This document shows, piece by piece, positions 1 through 5,596 of a DNA stretch of 6,979 nt. This DNA is from Candidatus Odinarchaeota archaeon. Lineage in GTDB: Archaea > Asgardarchaeota > JAGGXT01. Within the stretch, counting starts at the first letter, position 1. Every line of letters starts with the position of its first letter. The translations under genes were made by a program, and so were the position numbers. The notes beneath the pieces are model-generated. The model did no database searches. It was not told where the DNA came from and saw only the letters and a list, made by a program, of their open reading frames with translations. Location of the stretch: NCBI GenBank assembly GCA_021162905.1, contig JAGGXT010000263.1:1-6979 (forward strand). The letters run 5' to 3'.

Positions 1-130
1 ATATTATATAGCGTTTCTGTTATTTTGGATAATTCTGTATAATTTGCTTTTCCTCTGAATAAACAATGATTTCATTTATTAATTAGTTATATCATTAATA
101 AGTTCACTAAAACAAAATTTTTAACTACAC
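1..130. other. AT-rich intergenic stretch, no gene seen
   Basis: This stretch is about 20% GC and holds no convincing gene. The plus strand has only short open tails from the window edge: one stops at 40-42, another (hydrophobic, 18 residues) at 56-58. The minus strand offers a 23-codon ORF with no recognisable content. The 3' end of an upstream gene could lie here but cannot be shown. The base composition contrasts strongly with the GC-rich island that begins near 161. Confidence 0.5.
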
Positions 131-149
131 TTTAATAATACTATATATA
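131..149 (+). promoter_or_regulatory. Candidate archaeal TATA promoter of the structured RNA / toprim-dnaG transcript
   Basis: Two overlapping TATA-like elements are visible: TTTAATAAT at 131-139 and TATATATA at 142-149. Archaeal TATA boxes are centred about 26-27 nt before the start of transcription, so they predict starts near 161 and 172. The first would include the whole of the first RNA helix, which begins at 168, and is therefore preferred. No comparable TATA element in a suitable place lies between the RNA and the ATG at 455, so this is probably also the main promoter of the downstream genes. The exact start is inferred. Confidence 0.5.
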
Positions 150-160
150 GATGCGATGAT

Positions 161-433
161 GAGCATTCCTCTAGTCGAGGACCGGTTCGAAAATCATGAG
201 AACCGGGGCAACCTAGAGGGTCCATCGGAGCAACTCGGCCGAAATCCGCATTGACGGGCTTCTTCATGATTCAACGGACTTAGTCCGTGAGATGAATGAG
301 GGGCCAACCCAAATGCGGGACAGGCCGAGTATATCTGGGCGGGGGTATATAGCCACGTATTTAAGAGCCCACAGAGGACGGCGATGCCAACCAATGAAGT
401 GGTGTGTTAGTACGTGGCGACACCCCGCCCATC
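161..433 (+). ncRNA. Large three-armed structured RNA of unknown class
   Basis: A GC-rich island (about 56%) between AT-rich flanks folds into three successive arms. Arm 1: 168-174 pairs with 213-219, and 182-188 with 200-206, closed by an 11-nt loop. Arm 2: 233-240 pairs with 323-330, 246-252 with 312-318, 259-267 with 292-300 (one mismatch), and 275-279 with 283-287 around a TTA loop. Arm 3: 336-344 pairs with 423-431, 352-359 with 411-418, and a small GGC-GAT-GCC hairpin sits at 380-388. G-U wobbles at 245/319, 261/298 and 360/410 pair only if the plus strand is transcribed. The size suits RNase P or SRP RNA, but I find neither the RNase P P4 sequences (GGAAAG/GGAAG type and ACAGAA) nor the SRP helix 8 motif (GGAAGG followed by AGCAG) on either strand. 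No protein-like reading frame explains it. It could be a free RNA, a very divergent known RNA, or a long 5' leader controlling the Toprim gene. The ends are approximate. Confidence 0.75.
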
Positions 434-454
434 TATTCAAAAAGGCGAACTGGC

Positions 455-838
455 ATGAAAATTGATAAAGTTGATGAAATAAGAAATTTAGTTTTGATGA
501 TAAATCAAGAAAATATATCAATAATTGTTGAAGGGAGAAATGATGTTTTAGCTTTGAGAGAAATTGGCATAAATACAAATATATATCCCGTTAAAGAAAT
601 CGTGAGAAATAATAAATGTTCATTAGTTGAATTTATTGAGCATGTATCTAAAAAATCCAAAAAATTTTTAATCTTAACAGATTTTGATGATGAGGGAAAG
701 AGGATAGCAAAAAAATTAGCTTCGCTTCTCTCTCAAAGAAATGTAAGTCTTCAATCATCATTAAGAAAACGTATAATAAGACTTATGAAAAAACAATCTG
801 TTACGATAGAAGGGTTCAAGAAAGTGTTTTGTTATTAA
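455..838 (+). CDS. Small stand-alone Toprim-domain protein (UPF0292-like)
   Basis: This 127-residue protein consists almost entirely of one Toprim fold, the metal-binding domain of DnaG primases, topoisomerases and OLD/RecR-type nucleases. The first Toprim motif, IIVEGRNDV, lies near residues 23-31 with the conserved glutamate E26. The DxD motif is in LTDFDDEG, with D76 and D78. The C-terminal third is basic (RKRIIRLMKK), suggesting nucleic acid contact. Length and motifs match the archaeal UPF0292 small primase-like family, whose function is not established to my knowledge. I chose the ATG at 455 because the open frame further upstream, from a GTG at 404, runs through the helices of the structured RNA. 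No strong ribosome binding site precedes the ATG. The gene lies about 22 nt after the RNA and 53 nt before dnaG, so co-transcription with both is likely. A nuclease or RNA-processing role is conceivable but unproven. Confidence 0.8.
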   Translation: MKIDKVDEIRNLVLMINQENISIIVEGRNDVLALREIGINTNIYPVKEIVRNNKCSLVEFIEHVSKKSKKFLILTDFDDEGKRIAKKLASLLSQRNVSLQSSLRKRIIRLMKKQSVTIEGFKKVFCY

Positions 839-878
839 TCTAAAAGTAATGGCCAATGATCTTAAAAATAAAATTAAT

Positions 879-884
879 GAGGTG
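879..884 (+). promoter_or_regulatory. Ribosome binding site deciding the dnaG start
   Basis: GAGGTG matches the archaeal anti-Shine-Dalgarno sequence and ends 7 nt before the ATG at 892. It favours that start over the in-frame ATGs at 856 and 877, which lack such a site and would add residues not expected in the family. Confidence 0.75.
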
Positions 885-891
885 TTTACTC

Positions 892-2106
892 ATGGTTACT
901 CGTGATAACTCAACTACTAAATATTTAATTCGTGCAAGAATAGAAGTTGATGGTGTTGTTGATAAACCAGATGTTGTAGGAGCTATATTTGGACAAACTG
1001 AAGGGTTACTAGGCAGAGAACTGGATTTACGTGAGCTCCAAAAAACTGGAAGAATCGGAAGGATACACGTTCAAGTAACCTCTAAGAGTGGGCGTTCTAC
1101 AGGAATAATCGTTATACCATCAAGTTTAGGAATCGTTGAAACTGCAATTTTGGCCGCGGTTCTTGAAACTGTTGATCGTGTTGGGCCATGTAGTGCTAGA
1201 GTTACTATAGAGAAAATTGAGGACATGCGTGAGGCTAAGCGAAAAAAGGTGATACACCGTGCAGTAGAGATATTAAAACAATGGACAACTGAGATGATTC
1301 CTGAATCACAAGAAATTACTGAAGCTGTGTTAAAAGCATTTCAAACAACGCAAATTACCAAATACGGCGAAGAGGGCTTGCCTGCTGGACCAAATATTGA
1401 TAAATCAGATACTATAATAATAGTAGAAGGAAGAGCTGACGTACTAAATATGCTAAAACATGGCTTTACAAACGTTATTGCAGTGGAGGGAACAAGCATA
1501 CCAAAAACAATCATAGAGTTGAGTAGAAACAAAACAACCATCGCATTTGTTGATGGAGATCGTGGTGGTGAATTGATTCTTCGTGAGTTATTACAAGTTG
1601 CTGATATAGATTATGTAGCTAGGGCGCCTCCAGGGAAAGAGGTTGAAGAACTAACACATAAAGAAATAGTTAAAGCTCTTCAGAATAAAATTCCAATCGA
1701 GCAGTTAGGCTCGCTTAAGGCAATAACTCCATCAGAAGAATTACATATGGAACGAGGTGAGCTGCAAAAAATAGGTTCAACTATTACTATAAGTAAAGCT
1801 AATAACCTAGAATTGATTCCAGAAGAACTACTTGACTATGCTCAGACAGTTCGTGGAACGAATGAAGGTGTAATTTTGGATAAAAACTTTAAAGAGATTA
1901 AAAAAACAGCAACTAATTCTATATTAGAAACTTTAAAGTCCATTGATGAAGGATACGCATTGGTCTTCGACGGTGTAATTACTCAAAGATTACTTGATAT
2001 AGCCTTTGGTAAAAAAATAAGTTATATAATTGCAGCTCGAAAAGGCAATTTTACAAAGCAACCTATAGATATAAAAATTTATACATTTGATGAACTTGTA
2101 TCCTAA
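892..2106 (+). CDS. dnaG: Archaeal DnaG (primase-like, exosome-associated)
   Basis: This 404-residue protein is the archaeal form of DnaG. The N-terminal part (about 10-120) carries the conserved archaeal DnaG block, including FGQTEGLLG and ELQKTGRIGRI. The Toprim domain begins near residue 170: IIIVEGRADVL gives the catalytic glutamate E179, and AFVDGDRGG gives the DxD pair D221/D223. The helicase-binding domain and CHC2 zinc finger of bacterial DnaG are absent, as is normal in archaea. In Sulfolobus and relatives the protein is a stable part of the RNA exosome, promoting poly(A)-directed degradation, and primase activity has also been reported; which dominates here is unknown. Length is usual. 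The start at 892 is set by a GAGGTG ribosome binding site. It follows a second Toprim gene by 53 nt and converges on the ubiD-family gene with 6 nt between stop codons. Confidence 0.95.
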   Translation: MVTRDNSTTKYLIRARIEVDGVVDKPDVVGAIFGQTEGLLGRELDLRELQKTGRIGRIHVQVTSKSGRSTGIIVIPSSLGIVETAILAAVLETVDRVGPCSARVTIEKIEDMREAKRKKVIHRAVEILKQWTTEMIPESQEITEAVLKAFQTTQITKYGEEGLPAGPNIDKSDTIIIVEGRADVLNMLKHGFTNVIAVEGTSIPKTIIELSRNKTTIAFVDGDRGGELILRELLQVADIDYVARAPPGKEVEELTHKEIVKALQNKIPIEQLGSLKAITPSEELHMERGELQKIGSTITISKANNLELIPEELLDYAQTVRGTNEGVILDKNFKEIKKTATNSILETLKSIDEGYALVFDGVITQRLLDIAFGKKISYIIAARKGNFTKQPIDIKIYTFDELVS

Positions 2107-2112
2107 ACATTC

Positions 2113-3444
2113 CTAGCTTTTATTTAATGTTTTTAATATTTTTCTCTCTATTTCTGCAGGAGGTTTTGCCTTAATAAAATCTTCTTTTCTCTTAGATAAA
2201 GGAATTGTTGCATCAATGCCTACTTTAGTAGTTATAAGTGTTTCTTGGTCTGCAGATGGATCTAAGCTGGATCCTCTTACATTATTAATTATTATTAAAT
2301 CCTCACTTGCTTGAAATCTTGTAGCTATTGCCCACTCAACATCACTAAGATTATGCACATCTATATCATCATCCACAACAACACAGTGCTTCAAACTAGG
2401 ATGAGCCGCAAAAGCTGCTATTATTGCATTCTTTGGATCACCTTCTGTATGCTTCCTAATTGAAATTACAGCATGCAGCCATCCACACCCTCCTGAGGTA
2501 AGAGAAACTTCCTTAACTTCTGGTACTACTTGTTTGACAAAACTCCAAATTTTGACTTCTCTCGGCATGCCCATTAAGATTTTATGTTCCTCTCCAGCTG
2601 GTAAAATAGCATGATATATTGGATTCTCTCTAAAATAGACCTTTTCTACCTCTATGATCGGCTGTTTTCGTACCTTATCATAACTGCCTGTAATGTCAAC
2701 AAATGGTCCTTCGTCAACTTCTTTGTTGCAGTCAATAAATCCCTCAATTACAATTTCCGAACGTGATGGTACTTCGATATTATTGATAGGCGAACTTATA
2801 ACTTCCAGTTTTCCATCAAGTAAGCTATTTGCCATCCAAGTTTCATCCATTCCAAACTCAAGAGGATAAGCAGCACTTATAAGTACGGCGGGGTGAACAC
2901 CTATAACTATAGTAACTGGAGTATCTTTTCCCTTTTCTTTATTTTTCTTAAAAATTGTAAATAGATGCCTTGGAACAATCCTAATGGCTAAATGTTTATC
3001 ATCGATAACCATCATTCTATGAAAAGATACATTTTGAGCATCTGTATCTGGATCTCTAGCATATACAAGCGCTGCCGTTATGTATGGTCCTCCATCTTTT
3101 TCATAGTGTGTTAGTATAGGAAGTTCTTTTAAAGAATCTTTGGTATTTTTTAAAAATGGAGCATCCGAAACTTCCTTAGGTTTTTTTGGATTTTCTGCTG
3201 CATGTATTATTTTTTCATAAAGATTTTCTTGTTTTATGTTAAGCGCTTCTCTTATTAAGTTTCTACTACCAGCGATTCCTGATATTATCCTAAACTGAGG
3301 CGATTCAATTACTTTTTTAAATAATAAAGGAATTCCGTCAAACTTTTTCATAACAATCGCAATTTCATATTTAATTGAAAGAGGCCTCTCAATATATTTA
3401 ATAATGCCTTTCTTATCGATTTTTTCAATAAATTCTCTAAGCAT
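2113..3444 (-). CDS. UbiD-family prenyl-FMN decarboxylase, possibly anhydromevalonate phosphate decarboxylase
   Basis: This 443-residue protein has the full UbiD fold signature. NVSFHRMMVID (138-148) contains the family asparagine and arginine (N138, R143) of the prenylated-FMN/metal site, followed by IRIVPRHL (R155, R159, H160). DEGPFVDITGSYD (244-256) holds the catalytic acidic pair E245 and D250, the equivalent of EGP-F/Y-G-D/E in UbiD. VDDDIDVHN (357-365) and WAIATRF (371-377) are typical C-terminal motifs. UbiD enzymes reversibly decarboxylate unsaturated acids using prenylated FMN made by a UbiX-type transferase, which is not in this window. In many archaea the homologue is anhydromevalonate phosphate decarboxylase of the modified mevalonate route to isopentenyl phosphate, as shown in Aeropyrum pernix; I infer that role because archaea generally lack ubiquinone, but other substrates are possible. 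A GAGGGA site 5 nt before the ATG supports the start. It is probably the last gene of the mazG/PAC4-like operon, 35 nt after its neighbour. Confidence 0.9.
   Translation of the reverse strand: MLREFIEKIDKKGIIKYIERPLSIKYEIAIVMKKFDGIPLLFKKVIESPQFRIISGIAGSRNLIREALNIKQENLYEKIIHAAENPKKPKEVSDAPFLKNTKDSLKELPILTHYEKDGGPYITAALVYARDPDTDAQNVSFHRMMVIDDKHLAIRIVPRHLFTIFKKNKEKGKDTPVTIVIGVHPAVLISAAYPLEFGMDETWMANSLLDGKLEVISSPINNIEVPSRSEIVIEGFIDCNKEVDEGPFVDITGSYDKVRKQPIIEVEKVYFRENPIYHAILPAGEEHKILMGMPREVKIWSFVKQVVPEVKEVSLTSGGCGWLHAVISIRKHTEGDPKNAIIAAFAAHPSLKHCVVVDDDIDVHNLSDVEWAIATRFQASEDLIIINNVRGSSLDPSADQETLITTKVGIDATIPLSKRKEDFIKAKPPAEIERKILKTLNKS
2118..2143 (+). terminator. Candidate oligo-T terminator for dnaG
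   Basis: T-runs at 2118-2121, 2130-2134 and 2139-2143 begin 12 nt after the dnaG stop. Archaeal RNA polymerase terminates on such oligo-T clusters without needing a hairpin. All lie inside the 3' coding end of the convergent ubiD-family gene, where the same bases encode its lysine/asparagine-rich tail, so AT-rich coding could also account for them. Confidence 0.4.
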
Positions 3445-3479
3445 GGTGTTCCCTCTTCAACTATAAAAATTAATTTCAT

Positions 3480-3836
3480 TTACTGTTTATTAATTTCCTT
3501 TAAAATTTGTTTAAAAGCTTCAATGCACGCTATAACTTTTTCATCTTCATAACTACTGAGGCTTATGAATGAGACAACCGCTTTACCGGAAAGGCTCGAT
3601 ATTTTCTCTGTTATTATTTTTGCAATTATGTCCTCTTGTCCACCAAAGATTGAAAGCGGTACCGATGTTGAAGAAGGTAGTGCCTTAAAAGAAGGTATTG
3701 CTATCGCCAAGTTCCCCAGTCTAAATGTTTTATCAGTAGCAAGAAAAATAATTCCATTCTCAAGAAATAGCGCTGTTACATATATTGTAAAATTCTCTTT
3801 ATCTATCTTCTTGTTATATACTACTGGAAAAACCAT
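3480..3836 (-). CDS. Proteasome assembly chaperone 4 (PAC4/PSMG4)-like protein
   Basis: I compared this 118-residue protein from memory with eukaryotic PAC4 (PSMG4). The shared pattern is a beta-rich N-terminus (FTIYVTALFLENGIIFLAT, 16-34), then RLGNLAIAIPS (39-49, like RNLAVAM in PAC4), then PSSTSVPLSIFG (54-65, like PVSTSLLG), then IIAKIITEKISSLSGKAVV (70-88, like LAQRLARKTNKQVF) with a beta strand, and a C-terminal helix. In eukaryotes PAC3-PAC4 helps build the 20S proteasome alpha ring; archaeal homologues would presumably do the same for their simpler 20S core. There is no signal peptide or membrane segment. The frame opens at a TTG (3848), but GGTGGA at 3841-3846 is a good ribosome binding site 4 nt before the ATG at 3836, which I take as the start. 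It sits 25 nt after mazG and 35 nt before the ubiD-family gene. Assignment is by pattern and moderately confident; the reading frame itself is secure. Confidence 0.65.
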   Translation of the reverse strand: MVFPVVYNKKIDKENFTIYVTALFLENGIIFLATDKTFRLGNLAIAIPSFKALPSSTSVPLSIFGGQEDIIAKIITEKISSLSGKAVVSFISLSSYEDEKVIACIEAFKQILKEINKQ

Positions 3837-3861
3837 TTTTTCCACCAATTATTAATATTTT

Positions 3862-4152
3862 TCATTTTTCTAAGCAGCTGCATGGATTTTTGCCACAACG
3901 AGGGCATTTATTTGGGTATTTTTCAATTAACACTTTTTCTAGGTTGATATCCAGCAAATTAGCTAAGCTAAGCAACCATGCAAAGACATCAGCTATTTCC
4001 TCTTTTTGCGACTCTCTATCTCCCTTCAGAATGGCTTTTGCTAATTCTCCTATCTCTTCTACCAGCCACATAAAGGTTTTTTCAATACCTCGTTGTCTAT
4101 CTCTTTTAAAATAAATATTATACATCATTTCTTGTAATTCTGAGGTATGCAT
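3862..4152 (-). CDS. MazG-like nucleotide pyrophosphohydrolase with C-terminal cysteine cluster
   Basis: This 96-residue all-alpha protein has the MazG signature. WLVEEIGELAKAI (29-41) supplies the first metal-binding acidic group (E32, E33, E36) and EEIADVFAWLL (51-61) the second (E52, D55). MazG proteins hydrolyse nucleoside triphosphates to monophosphates and pyrophosphate, usually removing non-canonical or excess nucleotides; the substrate here cannot be read from sequence. After the helical core comes CPRCGKNPCSC (83-93), whose four cysteines could bind zinc, a tail seen in some archaeal relatives. The start at 4152 fits the family N-terminus, where a short helix with FQE/LQE precedes the acidic motif. 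A TATA box only about 20 nt upstream implies a leaderless or nearly leaderless message. It is the first gene of a likely three-gene minus-strand operon. Confidence 0.88.
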   Translation of the reverse strand: MHTSELQEMMYNIYFKRDRQRGIEKTFMWLVEEIGELAKAILKGDRESQKEEIADVFAWLLSLANLLDINLEKVLIEKYPNKCPRCGKNPCSCLEK

Positions 4153-4164
4153 TTAAATAACCCC

Positions 4165-4177
4165 TATATATTTATAG
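4165..4177 (-). promoter_or_regulatory. TATA promoter of the mazG/PAC4-like/ubiD operon
   Basis: On the minus strand CTATAAATATATA is a strong TATA element. Its centre, near 4172, places transcription start about 4146-4148, essentially at the ATG (4152-4150), so translation is probably leaderless. No ribosome binding site is visible just before this ATG, which agrees. Confidence 0.55.
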
Positions 4178-4274
4178 CAATGTTAGAACTGATTAATGCA
4201 TCTTTTTGGATAAATAAAGACAATTAAGAATTTATGTTTCATGAAAGATACGCAAATAAACTATATCTTTTATT

Positions 4275-4463
4275 TTAGAAGAATGGTAAAAGACCTAAGG
4301 ATCGAGCCCAAGCGATAATAACTACTAAGATAAGCGCTATTGAGAGAATAGTTACTGTAACTGGACCAATTTTAATTCCTTCGCTTTCATCTTGGAAGAA
4401 TCGAATCAATCCAGCTCCGCCCATAGGCATTGGAGCTTCTCTTCTTCTCTTAGCTCTTGACAT
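4275..4463 (-). CDS. Sec61-beta (archaeal SecG-type) preprotein translocase subunit
   Basis: This 62-residue tail-anchored protein is the small beta subunit of the SecYE-beta protein-conducting channel. The order is typical: a basic cytoplasmic N-terminus (SRAKRRREA), a glycine-rich PMPMGGAGLIRFFQDE segment (11-26), the conserved GIKIGP (29-34), then one membrane helix of about 20 residues (35-54) and a very short hydrophobic tail (LGLLPFF). The family is short by nature, so the gene is complete. GGTGG at 4468-4472 lies 4 nt before the ATG. It appears to be a single-gene transcript, divergent from rfcS, with its own TATA box. Archaeal Sec61-beta is not essential for translocation in vitro but stabilises and stimulates the channel. 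Confidence 0.93.
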   Translation of the reverse strand: MSRAKRRREAPMPMGGAGLIRFFQDESEGIKIGPVTVTILSIALILVVIIAWARSLGLLPFF

Positions 4464-4493
4464 TATACCACCATCACTTTTAATTCTTAAGAA

Positions 4494-4509
4494 ATATAAT
4501 TATATTTAT
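4494..4509 (-). promoter_or_regulatory. TATA promoter of the Sec61-beta gene
   Basis: The minus strand reads ATAAATATAATTATAT. A box centred near 4505 predicts a start around 4479 and a leader of about 16 nt, just enough to include the GGTGG ribosome binding site at 4468-4472. Confidence 0.5.
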
Positions 4510-4563
4510 GGATACTGTACATAGCTAAGATATCCAAGTAATTATGTTTTACTTCAAACAAAC

Positions 4564-4574
4564 TATTTAAATAG
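4564..4574 (+). promoter_or_regulatory. TATA promoter of the rfcS-rfcL operon
   Basis: TATTTAAATAG contains a clear TTTAAATA box (4566-4573). Its position predicts transcription start near 4596, about 14 nt before the rfcS ATG. The GAGGGA ribosome binding site at 4598-4603 then lies almost at the very 5' end of the message. Confidence 0.6.
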
Positions 4575-4597
4575 GTTTCGTATATGTATGATTGCTT

Positions 4598-4603
4598 GAG
4601 GGA
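4598..4603 (+). promoter_or_regulatory. Ribosome binding site of rfcS
   Basis: GAGGGA lies 6 nt before the ATG at 4610 and supports that start. Confidence 0.6.
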
Positions 4604-4609
4604 TGAGTT

Positions 4610-5575
4610 ATGAGTGAAGTAATGTGGACAGAGAAATATCGCCCTAAAACACTAGATGAGATTGTTAATCAAGAAGAAATTGTTAAGCGACTGAAAGTAT
4701 TTGTAAAAGAAAGAAATGTACCACATATGCTTTTTGCTGGTCCACCTGGAACTGGCAAAACAACAGCTATTTTGGCATTTGTAAGAGACTTGTATGGTGA
4801 AAATTGGCGGAGAAACTATTTAGAATTAAATGCATCCGATGAGCGGAAAATTGAAGTTATCCGAACAACTGTTAAGCAATTTGCATCAACACTACCTTTT
4901 GGTGATGTTCCTTTTAAAATTATAGTTCTAGATGAGGCTGATAATTTAACTTCAGATGCTCAACAAGCGTTAAGAAGAATTATGGAACAATATGCCGATA
5001 CTTGTCGTTTCTGTCTCACTTGTAACTATTCAAGTAAGATAATTGAACCTATACAATCTCGCTGTGCGATCTTCAGATTTGCACCGCTGAAAGATGAAGA
5101 TATGAAAAAACGTATACTTTGGATTGCCGAGCAAGAAGGTGTAGAGATAACTGAAGACGGCTTAGATGCTATAATTTACGCTGCTGAAGGCGACATGAGA
5201 CATGCTATAAATATTTTACAAGCATCATCAGCATTAGGAGAGACAGTAACATCAGATGTTGTTTTCAAAGTTGTAGGAAGAGCGCGTCCTGAAGAAGTGA
5301 GAGAAATGCTTCAACTTGCATTTTCTGGAAGATTTATGGACGCTAGAGAGAAGCTTTATGAACTTTTAATAAAATATGGTCTATCTGCTACAGATGTTGT
5401 TAAACAAATTCATAGAGAGATTTTTAAACTCCCAATAGATGAACGGTTAAAAGTTGAGTTAATAGACCATATTGGTGAGGTGGAGTATAGATTAGTAGAG
5501 GGTGCTGACAGCGAGATTCAATTAAGTGCTTTACTTGCAAAATTCACAGTAATTGGTGTAAACCAAAGAAAATAG
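4610..5575 (+). CDS. rfcS: Replication factor C small subunit (clamp loader ATPase)
   Basis: This 321-residue AAA+ protein is the small subunit of the archaeal clamp loader, normally present as four copies with one large subunit. It opens the PCNA ring and places it on primer-template junctions using ATP. Features in order are the RFC box [14 protein letters not shown] (6-19), Walker [10 protein letters not shown] (44-52), the region with LNASDER (73-79), Walker B VLDEAD (106-111), sensor 1 around TCNYSSKI (137-144), the arginine-finger motif SRC (150-152), and sensor 2 GDMRHAIN (194-201). The C-terminal collar domain is present. Length is normal for the family, and no intein interrupts the Walker A region, unlike in some Thermococcales. 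The start is supported by a GAGGGA site and TATA box. Only 21 nt separate it from rfcL, so the two are almost certainly co-transcribed. Confidence 0.97.
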   Translation: MSEVMWTEKYRPKTLDEIVNQEEIVKRLKVFVKERNVPHMLFAGPPGTGKTTAILAFVRDLYGENWRRNYLELNASDERKIEVIRTTVKQFASTLPFGDVPFKIIVLDEADNLTSDAQQALRRIMEQYADTCRFCLTCNYSSKIIEPIQSRCAIFRFAPLKDEDMKKRILWIAEQEGVEITEDGLDAIIYAAEGDMRHAINILQASSALGETVTSDVVFKVVGRARPEEVREMLQLAFSGRFMDAREKLYELLIKYGLSATDVVKQIHREIFKLPIDERLKVELIDHIGEVEYRLVEGADSEIQLSALLAKFTVIGVNQRK

Positions 5576-5584
5576 CCTATAGTC

Positions 5585-5589
5585 GGGTG
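5585..5589 (+). promoter_or_regulatory. Ribosome binding site deciding the rfcL start
   Basis: GGGTG ends 7 nt before the ATG at 5597. An in-frame GTG at 5591 would lie only 1 nt from it, too close for initiation, so the ATG, giving MVLPWTIKYRP, is preferred. Confidence 0.6.
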
Positions 5590-5596
5590 CGTGCAT

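Noticed and set aside
2..58. Hydrophobic open tail ending at TGA 56-58, possible end of a membrane protein
   Set aside because: Only 18 residues; AT-rich DNA in this frame gives hydrophobic codons by chance.
155..162. GATGATGA as box C of a C/D guide RNA
   Set aside because: No matching box D (CTGA) and C'/D' boxes at the right distance; the element may lie before the transcription start.
161..433. RNase P RNA, SRP RNA, 5S rRNA or tRNA
   Set aside because: Size is compatible with the first two, but the diagnostic conserved sequences are missing on both strands. AGATGAATGA at 291-299 resembles part of a bacterial RNase P region, but it sits in a local hairpin stem without the other conserved parts.
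404..454. Upstream extension of the Toprim gene from a GTG at 404
   Set aside because: The 17 extra codons lie inside arm 3 of the RNA and read as low-quality sequence; the family N-terminus fits the ATG at 455.
194..578. Minus-strand open frames (66 and 104 codons) across the GC-rich island
   Set aside because: They lie antisense to the helices and to the Toprim gene, give no recognisable protein, and the perfect inverted repeats are better explained by a structured RNA.
1341..1541. Minus-strand frame inside dnaG
   Set aside because: Shadow of the highly conserved Toprim region of dnaG.
3565..4114. Plus-strand open frames opposite the PAC4-like and mazG-like genes
   Set aside because: They are antisense shadows without motifs, and the minus-strand genes have clear family signatures and ribosome binding sites or promoters.
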